From CAXBGS01 sp963975425 (GTDB lineage: Bacteria; Planctomycetota; Planctomycetia; Pirellulales; Pirellulaceae), in contig CAXBGS010000002.1 of assembly GCA_963975425.1 (NCBI GenBank), positions 1 through 64,000 on the forward strand: a stretch of 64,000 nt of DNA. Direction: 5' to 3'. The number at the start of each line of letters is the position of its first letter. The first letter of the stretch is position 1. Position numbers and translations under genes: made by a program. Below are positions 25,415-35,173 of this stretch, piece by piece. The notes under the pieces were generated by a model, which saw nothing but the letters and a program-made list of their open reading frames with translations, was not told the DNA's origin and searched no databases.

Positions 25415-27217
25415 TTACCAAAGTGAAACGTTTTCGCCGGTCGCCGACCTCAAGTCGAACTGCCTCACTAACGTCGATCCGGCAGGTGCGATCAGACGAA
25501 CATGAATGAGTTGCCCCTTCGCTGGAATTTCAACCTGGACGGTTTGCCATGCATCGGTATCATCCAGATCGAAAGCGACTTTGGCGTTGGGTAAAAAATC
25601 TTTCTCGTCGGATGTCCGCCAAGCGATCGAAGCTTTGCCGCCGCCCTGCGATTTCAACTTTAAGGTTGCCATGACGGGGCCAGTCAATTTCATCCCAGTC
25701 TTTGCCAGAAACGGCGTCTTGCTTTTGCGTCCAGAATTGATCGCTAAATCAGCACCCTCAACCTTGAGCAAAGTTCCGCGTGCGACCCACCCTTTCAAAG
25801 ATTTCGTCGATGGATCGGGTGAAGCAAATTTCCCGCGAAGTGGCTGCGCTGGTTTGCCATCCAAGTAGTAATCGAAATAGCCATTCCACACGGTCGACAT
25901 TGGCGATGTTGTCAGTCCAGGAGGGCTCAGTGTGTTCGACCATTCGACAAGTTTTCCGCGAAGCCTCTCGGCGACGTCCGGATGCGTCGACGCGAGGTTG
26001 TGCTTTTCCTCGATGTCAGCATTGAGATCGTAAAGGTATTCGCGATCCCCGCCACGCAGCAATTTCCACTTGCCTTCGCGAATGGCCGCTTGAGATACCC
26101 ACCGCCACATCAACGCATCGTGCGGTGCCGACCGGATCTCACCGGTCAGAAATGGGATCAAATTCACACCGTCCAGATCGTCGGTTCCCGTTTCGATGTT
26201 AGCGATAGCCGTGGCGGTCGCGGCAACATCCAATGCGCTAATCGGATGATCATAGACTTGTCCGCCGGGGATCTTTGTCGGCCAAGAGATGACGAACGGC
26301 ACGTGCATGCCGCCTTCGGCCAGCATTCCTTTCTCGCCATTGAGCGGATCGTTCAGCGAACCATCCCAACCGGGACCACCGCCCGGCACGTCCGCTTTGT
26401 GGATCTTTAAAGGAGCGCCGTTGTCACCGATATAGAAAACCAGTGTCTTTTCTCGCAGCCCATGTTTTTGCAGCGTGTCTAGTACCAATCCGACTCCGTC
26501 ATCCACCGCGGACAGCATCGCCAACGCTTGGCGTCGACGCTCAGGCATTTCACCTGGAAAGCGATCCAAATATTTCTTTGTCGCATCGAGCGGAACATGC
26601 GGTGCCCGGTACGCCACGTACAGAAAGAACGGGTCGTCTTTGTAACGTTCGATCACCGACGCGGCAGCGCGGCTGCAGCCATCGACGTGATACATTTCGG
26701 GATCCAGACTCGACATGGGTCGATCCTTGCCCGAGAGCGTGATGTTCGACGCGAATGGCCGCTGAGCATTCTGGTTAAAGACGTGCTTGAATCCGTGCTC
26801 TGTGATCTGGGGGCCGGTCCCTAGATGCCACTTTCCGAACTGTGCTGTGACGTACCCGGCCGCCTGCAGACGCTCGGCAATCGTCAATTCGGCATTGAAT
26901 CCGTCCAATGACTCGCCATTGGATTCCACGCCGAATTTGGATTGAAACTTTCCGATCAACAAACCCGCACGTGATGGAACGCACTGTGGCGCGGTGCTAT
27001 AGCCGTGTCGGGCCAACACACCGCTGCGAGCCAACGCATCAACATTGGGCGTCCTGATGTCGTCCAAAACCTGCTGGCACGATAAATCTGCATGCCCGTG
27101 ATCATCGGTATAGAACACGATGATGTTGGGCTTCGTTTGATCGGCTTTCGCATTCGCGCCAAACAAGACTGCCAGCGTCACCGAAGCAAAACAAAACGAT
27201 TTCACGGAACTTGACAT
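25415..27217 (-). CDS. Exported sulfatase with C-terminal beta-sandwich extension
   Basis: 600 residues from the ATG at 27217, which puts the signal peptide (FCFASVTLAVLFGANAKA) at the terminus; a 16-codon extension is rejected. Metal ligands in VFYTDDHGHAD; formylglycine motif C79-V-P-S-R83 followed by AGLLIGK, with Ile in place of the common Thr. GKWHLGTGPQ and YIGDNGAPLK are present. After the catalytic domain, residues about 465-600 form an extra beta-rich module (KGWVARGTLLKVEGADL to VSLW), possibly sugar binding. A 455-bp gap precedes the gene, so it likely has its own promoter. Confidence 0.92.
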   Translation of the reverse strand: MSSSVKSFCFASVTLAVLFGANAKADQTKPNIIVFYTDDHGHADLSCQQVLDDIRTPNVDALARSGVLARHGYSTAPQCVPSRAGLLIGKFQSKFGVESNGESLDGFNAELTIAERLQAAGYVTAQFGKWHLGTGPQITEHGFKHVFNQNAQRPFASNITLSGKDRPMSSLDPEMYHVDGCSRAAASVIERYKDDPFFLYVAYRAPHVPLDATKKYLDRFPGEMPERRRQALAMLSAVDDGVGLVLDTLQKHGLREKTLVFYIGDNGAPLKIHKADVPGGGPGWDGSLNDPLNGEKGMLAEGGMHVPFVISWPTKIPGGQVYDHPISALDVAATATAIANIETGTDDLDGVNLIPFLTGEIRSAPHDALMWRWVSQAAIREGKWKLLRGGDREYLYDLNADIEEKHNLASTHPDVAERLRGKLVEWSNTLSPPGLTTSPMSTVWNGYFDYYLDGKPAQPLRGKFASPDPSTKSLKGWVARGTLLKVEGADLAINSGRKSKTPFLAKTGMKLTGPVMATLKLKSQGGGKASIAWRTSDEKDFLPNAKVAFDLDDTDAWQTVQVEIPAKGQLIHVRLIAPAGSTLVRQFDLRSATGENVSLW

Positions 27218-27672
27218 TGGATCGCTAGTGGTTGAGGTCAAAAAAATCGCTATCTCGATTAACAAAACGGCTTTCGAGAATCACCTACACGCTAACCTTA
27301 GCGAACGCGAAGCCTCCTGACCTTCACGATTGTGTTCCCGGTTAGCATGAAAGTGCCAAGACGCTAAAAATCAGTCGGAAATGTGCGAGTTATTCGCGGC
27401 ACGGTTTCGTCGTCACCTTAGCGGCGTATTTCGATCAGCCGATGGGCGTAAGGCAGTGGGATGTGCCCGGCCGCGTCAGTGATGCGGCTCGCAATGACGA
27501 GACAACCGTGTCGCCGTTCAGGTGTGCCAGTCGAGTGCGACGTTGGTTGGCATTGACTGTGGCGGTCGAATCGCCCGACTCCTTTGCAACGGTCGCAGCG
27601 GCTGACGCGACTCTCGTTGCGCGAAGCCACGAACTCGAATCATTGCGTCCGCGTCACTTTTTCGCACTCGCG
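27218..27672. other. Intergenic, probable promoter region
   Basis: 455 bp between the start of one sulfatase gene and the end of the next, all in the minus direction. No ORF here looks like protein and I see no repeat. It likely contains the promoter of the sulfatase ending at 25415. Confidence 0.5.
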
Positions 27673-29340
27673 TTATTTTTGCGCATTCGACTTGGTCAAT
27701 TTCGATTTTGCTGCCGATTTCGATTTTGCTTTGTTTTTCTTTTTGGCAGGAGGCTTCGGCAGCACGTTGGCCTGCTCTGCCCAGCTGCGCCATTGCTTTC
27801 TCAACGTCACCACCTCGTCAGGGCTTTGTGCGGCAAGGTTATTTTGTTCGGTTCGGTCGTCCTTGAGATCAAACAGTTCCCACTTGCCCTTCACCCCTTG
27901 CCGTACAAGCTTGCGGTCACCGACACGGATCGCAGCGTTCCCCTCGTGTTCCCAGTACAACGGCCGCTCCGCCATCTCGCCTTGGCCGGTCAGCAATGGC
28001 TTTAGGCTCTGTCCCTGCATTGGCACGATCCGATTTCCGTTGACCCCGGATGGATAATCTGCTGCACCCAGATCGACGCAAGTCGCCATGATGTCGATCA
28101 AGTGTGTTGGTGTTGTGATCCAACCGCCCTTATTCGTTGTCGGCTTGATGGCCGCCGGCCAGTGCGCAATCAGAGGCGTCGCGATGCCGCCTTCGTGGTT
28201 ATAGTGTTTGTACTTGCGAAACGGAGTGTTATTCAAATGGGCCCAGCACTTGCCGATGAACACGTTGGAGTGTGGGTCACCGGGGTGGTCGCCATCGTAT
28301 TTGCCACTCACACCGGCTTCTGCGTTTCCGCCGTTGTCCGAGAGAAACAGAATCAGCGTATTGTCGAGTTGGTTTCGCTGGCGCAGGGCATCGACCAGCT
28401 TGCCCATGTTCTTGTCGATCTCTTCGATCATCGCTGCATAGATCGCCATCATGTCGTCATAGCGCGTTTGCTGTTCTGGCGACAGTGAATCCCAAGCCGG
28501 GACATCATCGGGGCGCGGTTCCAATTTCCAATTCTCGTCGATCAACCCCGATTCGATTTGTCGGGCATAGCGTTCCTCGCGCAGCCGATCCCACCCTTTC
28601 ATGTATTTCCCGCGATATTTGGCAATCGTCCCTTCGGGCGCCATGCACGGAAAGTGCGGTGCGACATGAGCCAGATACCAGAAAAACGGTTTCTTCTGTG
28701 CAATCGCTTCGTCGACAAATTTGATCCCTTGCTCAGTCCACAAGTCGCTGCCATACCACGGCGGATCGAACCGGTCGTCATCCTTTGCGATTTCGTTGCC
28801 GTTCAAGAACAGCTTCGAACCGCCTTTCGAACCGGTCTGATTAGAAAAATGCAAGCCACCGGCGGGCAAATTCAAGCTGCGATCAAACCCTCGTCCCCAC
28901 GGAGTCACGCCGTGGCCGAAACCGACGTGCCACTTACCCGTCATCGCGGTGAAGTAGCCATCATCCTGCAGCACTTCGGCGATCGTCACGCATTGCTCAT
29001 TCAAGCGTCCGGCATATCCCGGCTTGCCTTGGTCCGTCGTCATCCACCCGATACCGGCTTGATGCGAATACAGTCCCGTTAATAGCGAAGCACGCGTCGG
29101 ACAGCACCGTCCGGTATTGTAAAACTGAGAAAAGCGAACGCCATTGCTCGCCAGAGCATCCAGGTGTGGCGTTGGTATCTCGCTTCCGTAGGGACCGATA
29201 TCGGAAAATCCCATATCGTCGACCATGACCACGACCACGTTGGGCCGCGCCGCGTCGCACGAGGTGTCGATACTGCACAGGAAGACTGCCAGAAGTGCTG
29301 TGACAACTCGCGCCGCAAGGATTCGTTGCCGTGAATTCAT
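27673..29340 (-). CDS. Exported arylsulfatase (C-C-P-T-R type) with lysine-rich tail
   Basis: 555 residues, signal peptide to about residue 30. Metal ligands in VMVDDMGFSD and formylglycine motif C79-C-P-T-R83 followed by ASLLTGLYSHQAG, the arylsulfatase A/AtsA style. GKWHVGFGHG, FLSDNGGNAE and HFPCMAPEGTIAKY follow. The last 26 residues are an unusual Lys/Ser/Ala tail (KKKNKAKSKSAAK), which might bind polyanionic sulfated glycans or cell-surface material; that is inference. It lies 75 bp downstream of the GH2-GH43 gene and is probably in the same transcript. Confidence 0.92.
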   Translation of the reverse strand: MNSRQRILAARVVTALLAVFLCSIDTSCDAARPNVVVVMVDDMGFSDIGPYGSEIPTPHLDALASNGVRFSQFYNTGRCCPTRASLLTGLYSHQAGIGWMTTDQGKPGYAGRLNEQCVTIAEVLQDDGYFTAMTGKWHVGFGHGVTPWGRGFDRSLNLPAGGLHFSNQTGSKGGSKLFLNGNEIAKDDDRFDPPWYGSDLWTEQGIKFVDEAIAQKKPFFWYLAHVAPHFPCMAPEGTIAKYRGKYMKGWDRLREERYARQIESGLIDENWKLEPRPDDVPAWDSLSPEQQTRYDDMMAIYAAMIEEIDKNMGKLVDALRQRNQLDNTLILFLSDNGGNAEAGVSGKYDGDHPGDPHSNVFIGKCWAHLNNTPFRKYKHYNHEGGIATPLIAHWPAAIKPTTNKGGWITTPTHLIDIMATCVDLGAADYPSGVNGNRIVPMQGQSLKPLLTGQGEMAERPLYWEHEGNAAIRVGDRKLVRQGVKGKWELFDLKDDRTEQNNLAAQSPDEVVTLRKQWRSWAEQANVLPKPPAKKKNKAKSKSAAKSKLTKSNAQK

Positions 29341-29415
29341 CGTACCTGGCTTGGGTGAGAGGATTTGTCTTGAGGGAGGGTTCGTTTTCGATGCGAACCG
29401 GAGAACAGACTCGAC

Positions 29416-32400
29416 TTAAAACGCTTGTGCTTCATCGGGGCCTGGCGTGGCATAGTCCGGGTCTTTGGCCCGAATAAAGACTTCGCCATTTTCTAGCATG
29501 CGGACGTCCAGCGGAACGATCGTGACGCCCTGCTCGTTGATCGTTTTTGCGTTGTCACCGATATCCGTTTGCTGTATCCCGTCGCGAGCCAGCGGCGGGA
29601 CGTTGGCGTTAAAGAATGCCGTGCACCACCACTTGCCATCTTTGTCTTGAAACGGAGTCCCGTGCCCCAAGAAACGACCGGCAAATTTTCGTGGCCCGTA
29701 CGGACCGGTGATTTTATCCGCAACGCTATAGTAGAGATTGTAGCTGCCCTTGCGTCCTTGATCGGTCGACCACGCTGTTCCTAAGTGGACGTATTTACCG
29801 CCCACTTTAATCATCGTGGCGCCTTCGTGACCAATGCGACTGATCGGTTTTCCGTCGGGCCCCGGACGTGTTCCCGCCGGATCGATGCGGACCGCTTCGG
29901 CGGTATATTTCGTCAGACCTTTGTCCAATGGTGCAACTTGCGTGTTGCCCCACAACATCCACACGGTCCCGTCATCGTCGGTGAACAAAGATGGGTCATG
30001 TCGCCGCCCCATCGCCCCGTCCATTGGATGCGTCCATGGTCCGGTGAGCTCTTTGCCGGCGGAAAGTGCAAGACTGGAATGCACCTTGGGGCAATGCACC
30101 AACGCCCAGCGTCCACCGGTTCCCAGATGTGGCATCCAATGAACTTCGGGGGCCCAGATCAATCGTTTGTCAATCTTCTTTCCGCTCTGTGCCTTCATCG
30201 TGTCATCGACGGAGAAGATGGGCCCCAGCGATTCCCACTCGATCAGGTCCTTGCTTCGATACACACGCACTTGATCGCCAACGATGCTCTGGTCGCCCAG
30301 CCCGAGGTTGTAAGGATTTTCGATCTCTCGCGGATCGCCTTCGGTTGGCTGGGTACCGGTCAGGTAGTACATCTCGTCAGGCCCCAACGTGATGTAGGGA
30401 TCGCGGATCCAGCCAGACTTGATATATAGCGCGCGATCATGCGACTTCAGTCCGGCCCGAATCGTCTCGGCGTCCATCACGGGCGCGGGCTTACGATCCG
30501 TCTTTTGCTCGATAAACGCGGATTTTGGGAATTGTGCTGCGTTCGATGTTTCGATTGCCGTGAACAACATTTTGTGCAGCTGGGCAAGCTCCGCAGCCGG
30601 AAGCTTGATGACCTTACGGTCATACGTCATCAGGCCGTTGATTTCGCCTTCGACATCGGTGGTCTGCGTGTAAACGCCCGCGGCAATTCCTTGACGCCGC
30701 AGCTGGTCCAGCATCTCAATCGATGTGACGTAGCGTTCTTTGTATTCCGCCTCATTCTTGGGGATGTCACCGTAGCCCCAGTTGCGACGCCCCGCGTCCC
30801 AAAGGTGTCCATCGACGGGCAAGCCGTGGCCGCCGAACTCACCCATGACTTTGATAAACGGATCAAAACGCCCGCCCTGACCATCGGTAAACGGAAACTC
30901 AGGGTGCGGATAATGATGCGCATCGACGACGTCACCAACCGGCCAAAAGTTTCCGCCACTGGCGATATTGATAATCCGAGACGGGTCTCGTTCGGCCGTC
31001 CACTTTCCGACCTCCATCGTTTTGTGCTGACCCCAACGTTCGTTGAAGGGAACCCAACTGACAATCGAAGGATGACTCTCTAGCGCGGCAATCATTCGCT
31101 CGAGTTCCAGCATGTACTGCTTGTGCTGTTTCGCCGGCCATTCCGCGTCCACGGGTTCAGGTTTTAGCCGCGTCCAAGCCGGCCAAGCTTGACCGACACC
31201 GCCGCTGACTTGGTCTTGCCAAACCATCATACCCAAACGATCGCAGTGGTAATAATAGCGTCGTGGTTCGACCTTGATGTGCTTACGGATCATGTTGAAT
31301 CCGGCGTCTTTGAGCCACTGGATATCGAACAACATCGCTTCGTCCGATGGCGGCGTCAACAAACCGTCCGGCCACCAGCCTTGATCGAGCGGTCCCCAGT
31401 GAAAAATCGCGTCGCCGTTCAGAGTGAATCGCCAGTGGCCGTCAGCGTCTTTGACTTTGCCAACGTCACGTATACCGGCGTAAGAATCGACGCGATCCAC
31501 TTCCTTGCCGGATGCATCGAGCAGACTGACTTCCAGATCGTAGAGCGTCGGTGAGGAAGGCGACCAAAGTTTTGGCTCCGCAATCGTCAGGGTAATCGCG
31601 CCCGAACCCGATGCTTGCGCAACCGTCGTCCCACCCTGCTTTACGACAACTCTCGCATTCGCGTTCTGTGATGCGATCGGTGTGACGGTGATCGTACCCG
31701 ACTCTGCATTGGTCGAAACCTTAACGTCACGAAGATAGTTTGCGGGAACCGACTCCATCCATACCGTTTGCCAAATACCGGACACCTGCGTGTACCAAAT
31801 TCCGCGTGGATTGATCACCTGCTTTCCACGAAGCTGATATTCCTCGGTCGCGTCTTCGACACGAACGATCAACTCGTTTTCTCCCGTCGTGACCGAATCG
31901 GTGACGTCAAACGAAAACGGATCGTTCCCGCCAACGTGTGAGCCAACACGATTTCCATTGACAAACACTTCGCAACGGTAGTCGACCGCTTCGAAATTCA
32001 ACAGCAATCGCTGACCGTCCACGCGTTCGGCGTCAAAGGTACGGCGATACCAAAGTGCCTCGGTCGCGTCCAGCAAACGCTGAGCGCCACCAAGTTTTGA
32101 TTCAAGACAGTACGGAACGAGAATCTTGTCTTGCCAAGCTGTTGGCGTCTTAGCCTCATCGATGGGCGTAATCGCATAGTCCCAGTACCCGTTCAGATTG
32201 GTCCAGTCCTCTCGCCTGATCTGTGGACGAGGGTATTCGGTCCACGCGTTTTCCGCGGTGACATCGCTGCCCCAGCGGGTAATCAAATCCGACTGAAATG
32301 GCGAAGTATCGCGTTTGGGTTCGGGCAAGTTGGGAACGTTGCCGGCATCAATCAGGTGCACATCGATGAATTGACCGCCCGTTTTCTGACCGCAGCGGAC

Positions 32401-32820
32401 TGCCATCAGATTCTTTCCGGCATGGATGGCTGATCGTTTATCCGCAGGGATCCGTACGACCTTGTAATCGGTTGTGAATCCTTTCAACGTTGCGATCTTG
32501 GTTCCATTGATGAAAACCTCTGCATCCTCATCGTGATGAATCAACAATGCAGGTTCCGCGGGAACCTTGGCAAGCGGAATTTGTTTCCGCAACCAAATGG
32601 TGTTGGTCGCCCAAATCGTACCCACGCGTGATCCGGGCGTATCAATCACCCCGAAACCACCCAATCCCTCTTTCCAATCCGCATCATCAAAATTAACTTG
32701 TCGCCAATCGCTGGCGGGGCGCCGCAGTGTGTATCGCCACTGATCGACAACTTCCTGTGCACCGATGTTGCAAAGTGTTGAAAAAACTAGTGGAATCAAA
32801 AATGCGATTCGTCGTTTCAT
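29416..32820 (-). CDS. Two-enzyme glycoside hydrolase, GH2 plus GH43-like domain
   Basis: 1134 residues with a signal peptide to about residue 22. Residues 23-160 are a jelly-roll N-terminal module. Residues 195-750 form a GH2 unit: sugar-binding domain (LNGYWDYAI, FVNGNRVG), immunoglobulin-like domain and TIM barrel, with acid/base N593-E594 in PFNERWGQ and likely nucleophile E661 in VMGEFGG. Residues about 780-1120 form a GH43-like five-bladed propeller with D807 (RDPYI), D942 (HDPSLF) and E999 (HEGATM) as candidate base, modulator and acid. The ATG at 32820 places the signal peptide correctly. Neighbours are a sodium symporter upstream and an arylsulfatase downstream, so it probably works on a sulfated, branched glycan. 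Confidence 0.88.
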   Translation of the reverse strand: MKRRIAFLIPLVFSTLCNIGAQEVVDQWRYTLRRPASDWRQVNFDDADWKEGLGGFGVIDTPGSRVGTIWATNTIWLRKQIPLAKVPAEPALLIHHDEDAEVFINGTKIATLKGFTTDYKVVRIPADKRSAIHAGKNLMAVRCGQKTGGQFIDVHLIDAGNVPNLPEPKRDTSPFQSDLITRWGSDVTAENAWTEYPRPQIRREDWTNLNGYWDYAITPIDEAKTPTAWQDKILVPYCLESKLGGAQRLLDATEALWYRRTFDAERVDGQRLLLNFEAVDYRCEVFVNGNRVGSHVGGNDPFSFDVTDSVTTGENELIVRVEDATEEYQLRGKQVINPRGIWYTQVSGIWQTVWMESVPANYLRDVKVSTNAESGTITVTPIASQNANARVVVKQGGTTVAQASGSGAITLTIAEPKLWSPSSPTLYDLEVSLLDASGKEVDRVDSYAGIRDVGKVKDADGHWRFTLNGDAIFHWGPLDQGWWPDGLLTPPSDEAMLFDIQWLKDAGFNMIRKHIKVEPRRYYYHCDRLGMMVWQDQVSGGVGQAWPAWTRLKPEPVDAEWPAKQHKQYMLELERMIAALESHPSIVSWVPFNERWGQHKTMEVGKWTAERDPSRIINIASGGNFWPVGDVVDAHHYPHPEFPFTDGQGGRFDPFIKVMGEFGGHGLPVDGHLWDAGRRNWGYGDIPKNEAEYKERYVTSIEMLDQLRRQGIAAGVYTQTTDVEGEINGLMTYDRKVIKLPAAELAQLHKMLFTAIETSNAAQFPKSAFIEQKTDRKPAPVMDAETIRAGLKSHDRALYIKSGWIRDPYITLGPDEMYYLTGTQPTEGDPREIENPYNLGLGDQSIVGDQVRVYRSKDLIEWESLGPIFSVDDTMKAQSGKKIDKRLIWAPEVHWMPHLGTGGRWALVHCPKVHSSLALSAGKELTGPWTHPMDGAMGRRHDPSLFTDDDGTVWMLWGNTQVAPLDKGLTKYTAEAVRIDPAGTRPGPDGKPISRIGHEGATMIKVGGKYVHLGTAWSTDQGRKGSYNLYYSVADKITGPYGPRKFAGRFLGHGTPFQDKDGKWWCTAFFNANVPPLARDGIQQTDIGDNAKTINEQGVTIVPLDVRMLENGEVFIRAKDPDYATPGPDEAQAF

Positions 32821-32937
32821 TTCGATGGGTTCCCTGAGGATTGGTAGCACAGGCAAGCGTGCCTGAATCGATCGATCATTGTGTTGTTAAAGCCGTTCTG
32901 GCGGCACCAGCTTGAAGTCGGCTCGCCCGCCATATCG

Positions 32938-34599
32938 TTATTTCCCTGTCGATGACGTCAGCACCGAGAAGTCCGCGAACGCCACATAAATCGTAAAGAC
33001 GATGACGATCAGCGTGATACCGGCGGGACGTGCATAACGCCACGGTGTCATGTCGACAGCACCGACATCTTGTTGTTCGAACTCGGTATCGCGCGGCTTG
33101 ATTTCGCCAATGACTAACATCAACACCAACAGCCAGCTGAATACGAGCCCCAGAAAGTGGAACTCATGCATGGATGCAACAATTTTGTCCAGCGGTGGAA
33201 CAAAGTATCCAGCGGCGATCACGGCGAATCCCGCGACAAGCCCTATCTTTGCCGCAATCGGTGGCACTCGCTTGGTCAGCATCCCGATCAAGACAACGGC
33301 AAAAATCGGGATGAAGTACATCCCGTTCATCTTTTGTAAATAGTCGAAAATACCGCGATCCTTGATAGCCGGATGATCCAGCAGTGGCGCGATGACCATG
33401 GCGCTGACTGCAATCATCCATCCGAAAATCTTTCCCGATCGTACAACCTGTTCGTCACTCGCGTTTTTCTTCAATACGCTCTTGTAAAGCCCGATGCTGA
33501 AAAGCGTGCACGAACTGTTGAGCGCCGAATTAAAACTTGAAAGAATGGCTCCGATCATCGCGGCTGCGAAAAAACCGGTCAGCGGCGCGGGCAAGACCTT
33601 GTTCACCAGCATGCCGTACGCTTTGTCTTTGTCGATTCCCTGATCGGCGAACATGGAAAACGCAATCATGCCGGGAATCACCAGATAGATCGGACCGAGC
33701 AATTTCAATGCTCCGGTCAACAGAACGCCTTTCTGGCCTTCCGCCAAACTGCTGGCCCCAAACGTTCGCTGGATGATTTGCTGATTCGTGGTCCAGTAGA
33801 ACAGGTTCAGCAGAAAGATTCCTGAAAAGATCGTCCCAAACGGCACCGATGACTCTGGGCCTCCGACCGAATTGAATCGCTCTTGTTGTTGGTCCAGCAA
33901 GAGCTTTGTGCCCTCGGCAATTCCACCCTCGCCGCCAAGTTGCGACAAAGCGAATCCTGCGATCATGAAACCACCGACGAACAGTCCGATACCGTTCAGT
34001 GTGTCCGAGACGGCAACGGTTCGCAGCCCACCGAACAACGCATACACAGAGCCGATCAAGCCGACCAACCAAACGATTAGCCACAGTGCACAGTTGTAAG
34101 GCTGCATCCCGACGGTTTCAGGCAATGATCCTAGCATCGATGGGACATCCAAGATCCCGATCATGCCGGTCGCTCCCGTATAGAGAATGATCGGCAGCAG
34201 AATTCCGACATACGCCACCAAGAAGATGATGTTGGTGATGACCTGTGTCTGGTCGTCAAATCGAATTTGCAAATACTGTGGAACCGTCGATACGCCGCTG
34301 CGAAGAAATTTTGGCAGAAAGAACCACGCCATGAAAACAAGGGCGACGACGCAGACGACTTCCCAAACCATCACACACAAACCATCGCTGAAAGCGGCTC
34401 CATTCAATCCGACCATTTGTTCGGTCGAAAGGTTTGTCAGTAACAGCGATCCGGCAATCAACGGAAACGTCAGTGATCGACCGGCCAGGAAATAGCCGCC
34501 CGTGCTACCGTGATCATCATTGCGCGTGATTCGCCATGTGAGAAATGCGACGAGTCCCGTAAAGAACAGGAACGAGGTGAGGGTGATTGTCAGATCCAC
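32938..34599 (-). CDS. Sodium:sugar symporter (SSS family, SglT-like)
   Basis: 553 residues with about 14 hydrophobic segments. SSS signatures: GGYFLAGRSLTFPLIAGSLLLTNLSTEQ, WFFLPKFLRSGVSTVPQYL, YALFGGLRTVAVSDT, and AAMIGAILSSFNSALNSS in the sodium-site helix. The pattern with NLSTEQMVGLNG resembles the sodium/galactose transporter vSGLT group. It lies 117 bp upstream of the GH2-GH43 gene in the same direction, so it likely imports a sugar released by that enzyme. It appears to be the first gene of the minus-strand run that ends at the sulfatase at 22656. Confidence 0.9.
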   Translation of the reverse strand: MDLTITLTSFLFFTGLVAFLTWRITRNDDHGSTGGYFLAGRSLTFPLIAGSLLLTNLSTEQMVGLNGAAFSDGLCVMVWEVVCVVALVFMAWFFLPKFLRSGVSTVPQYLQIRFDDQTQVITNIIFLVAYVGILLPIILYTGATGMIGILDVPSMLGSLPETVGMQPYNCALWLIVWLVGLIGSVYALFGGLRTVAVSDTLNGIGLFVGGFMIAGFALSQLGGEGGIAEGTKLLLDQQQERFNSVGGPESSVPFGTIFSGIFLLNLFYWTTNQQIIQRTFGASSLAEGQKGVLLTGALKLLGPIYLVIPGMIAFSMFADQGIDKDKAYGMLVNKVLPAPLTGFFAAAMIGAILSSFNSALNSSCTLFSIGLYKSVLKKNASDEQVVRSGKIFGWMIAVSAMVIAPLLDHPAIKDRGIFDYLQKMNGMYFIPIFAVVLIGMLTKRVPPIAAKIGLVAGFAVIAAGYFVPPLDKIVASMHEFHFLGLVFSWLLVLMLVIGEIKPRDTEFEQQDVGAVDMTPWRYARPAGITLIVIVFTIYVAFADFSVLTSSTGK

Positions 34600-35173
34600 G
34601 TATGCCTTTCGGTGCGTGCTTGCCTATTCTTGCGGCGCCGATCGCTACCCCATGGTGCAGACGGCTCGACCCGCAAACCGATCAACAAAAACCATCGACG
34701 TCCGGCAAGACGGCAACGCGATGCTCAAACCATTTCGGCCCCTAAGCACCGCGACAGGAATCAACGCAACGCGTCGACCGAACAATCATCCGACCGAACG
34801 ATAAGCCGAGAACACATGCACAGGGTGGGAGCCCAAGAGAATGACCAATCTAGACGGGTGCCCGGCTGCGAACAATGAGATGACTCGTCCACGTTCTTAG
34901 ATATCTTGTCACCCGAAAGCACGGGAACAACGCGGAAATTCGCCCCTTTGTCGGCGGCAAATCCAGCCTGAACAAGGACCAAAAACGGAAAACCCCATGG
35001 TCACACCCAAATAGAGCCAAGCCGGCCGAGCATCAGCAAGCGTCGATGCACGCAATCGCCGATTGATTTTTCTTGTCACAGCATTCGCGACGTCGCTCAT
35101 ATCACACGCTGTGGTCAAGTCTCGCCCGGCGACTTGGCGCGAGACTTCAACACTGGACGCACTCAACTGAGCA
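34600..35173. other. Intergenic region with a 9-bp perfect hairpin
   Basis: 574 bp without a convincing gene. AAGTCTCGC (35117-35125) and GCGAGACTT (35139-35147) form a perfect 9-bp stem with a 13-nt loop, 26 bp beyond the stop of the large gene ending at 35174. It has no T-run but is placed as a terminator or mRNA-end hairpin for that gene. The left part must carry the symporter promoter. Confidence 0.6.
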
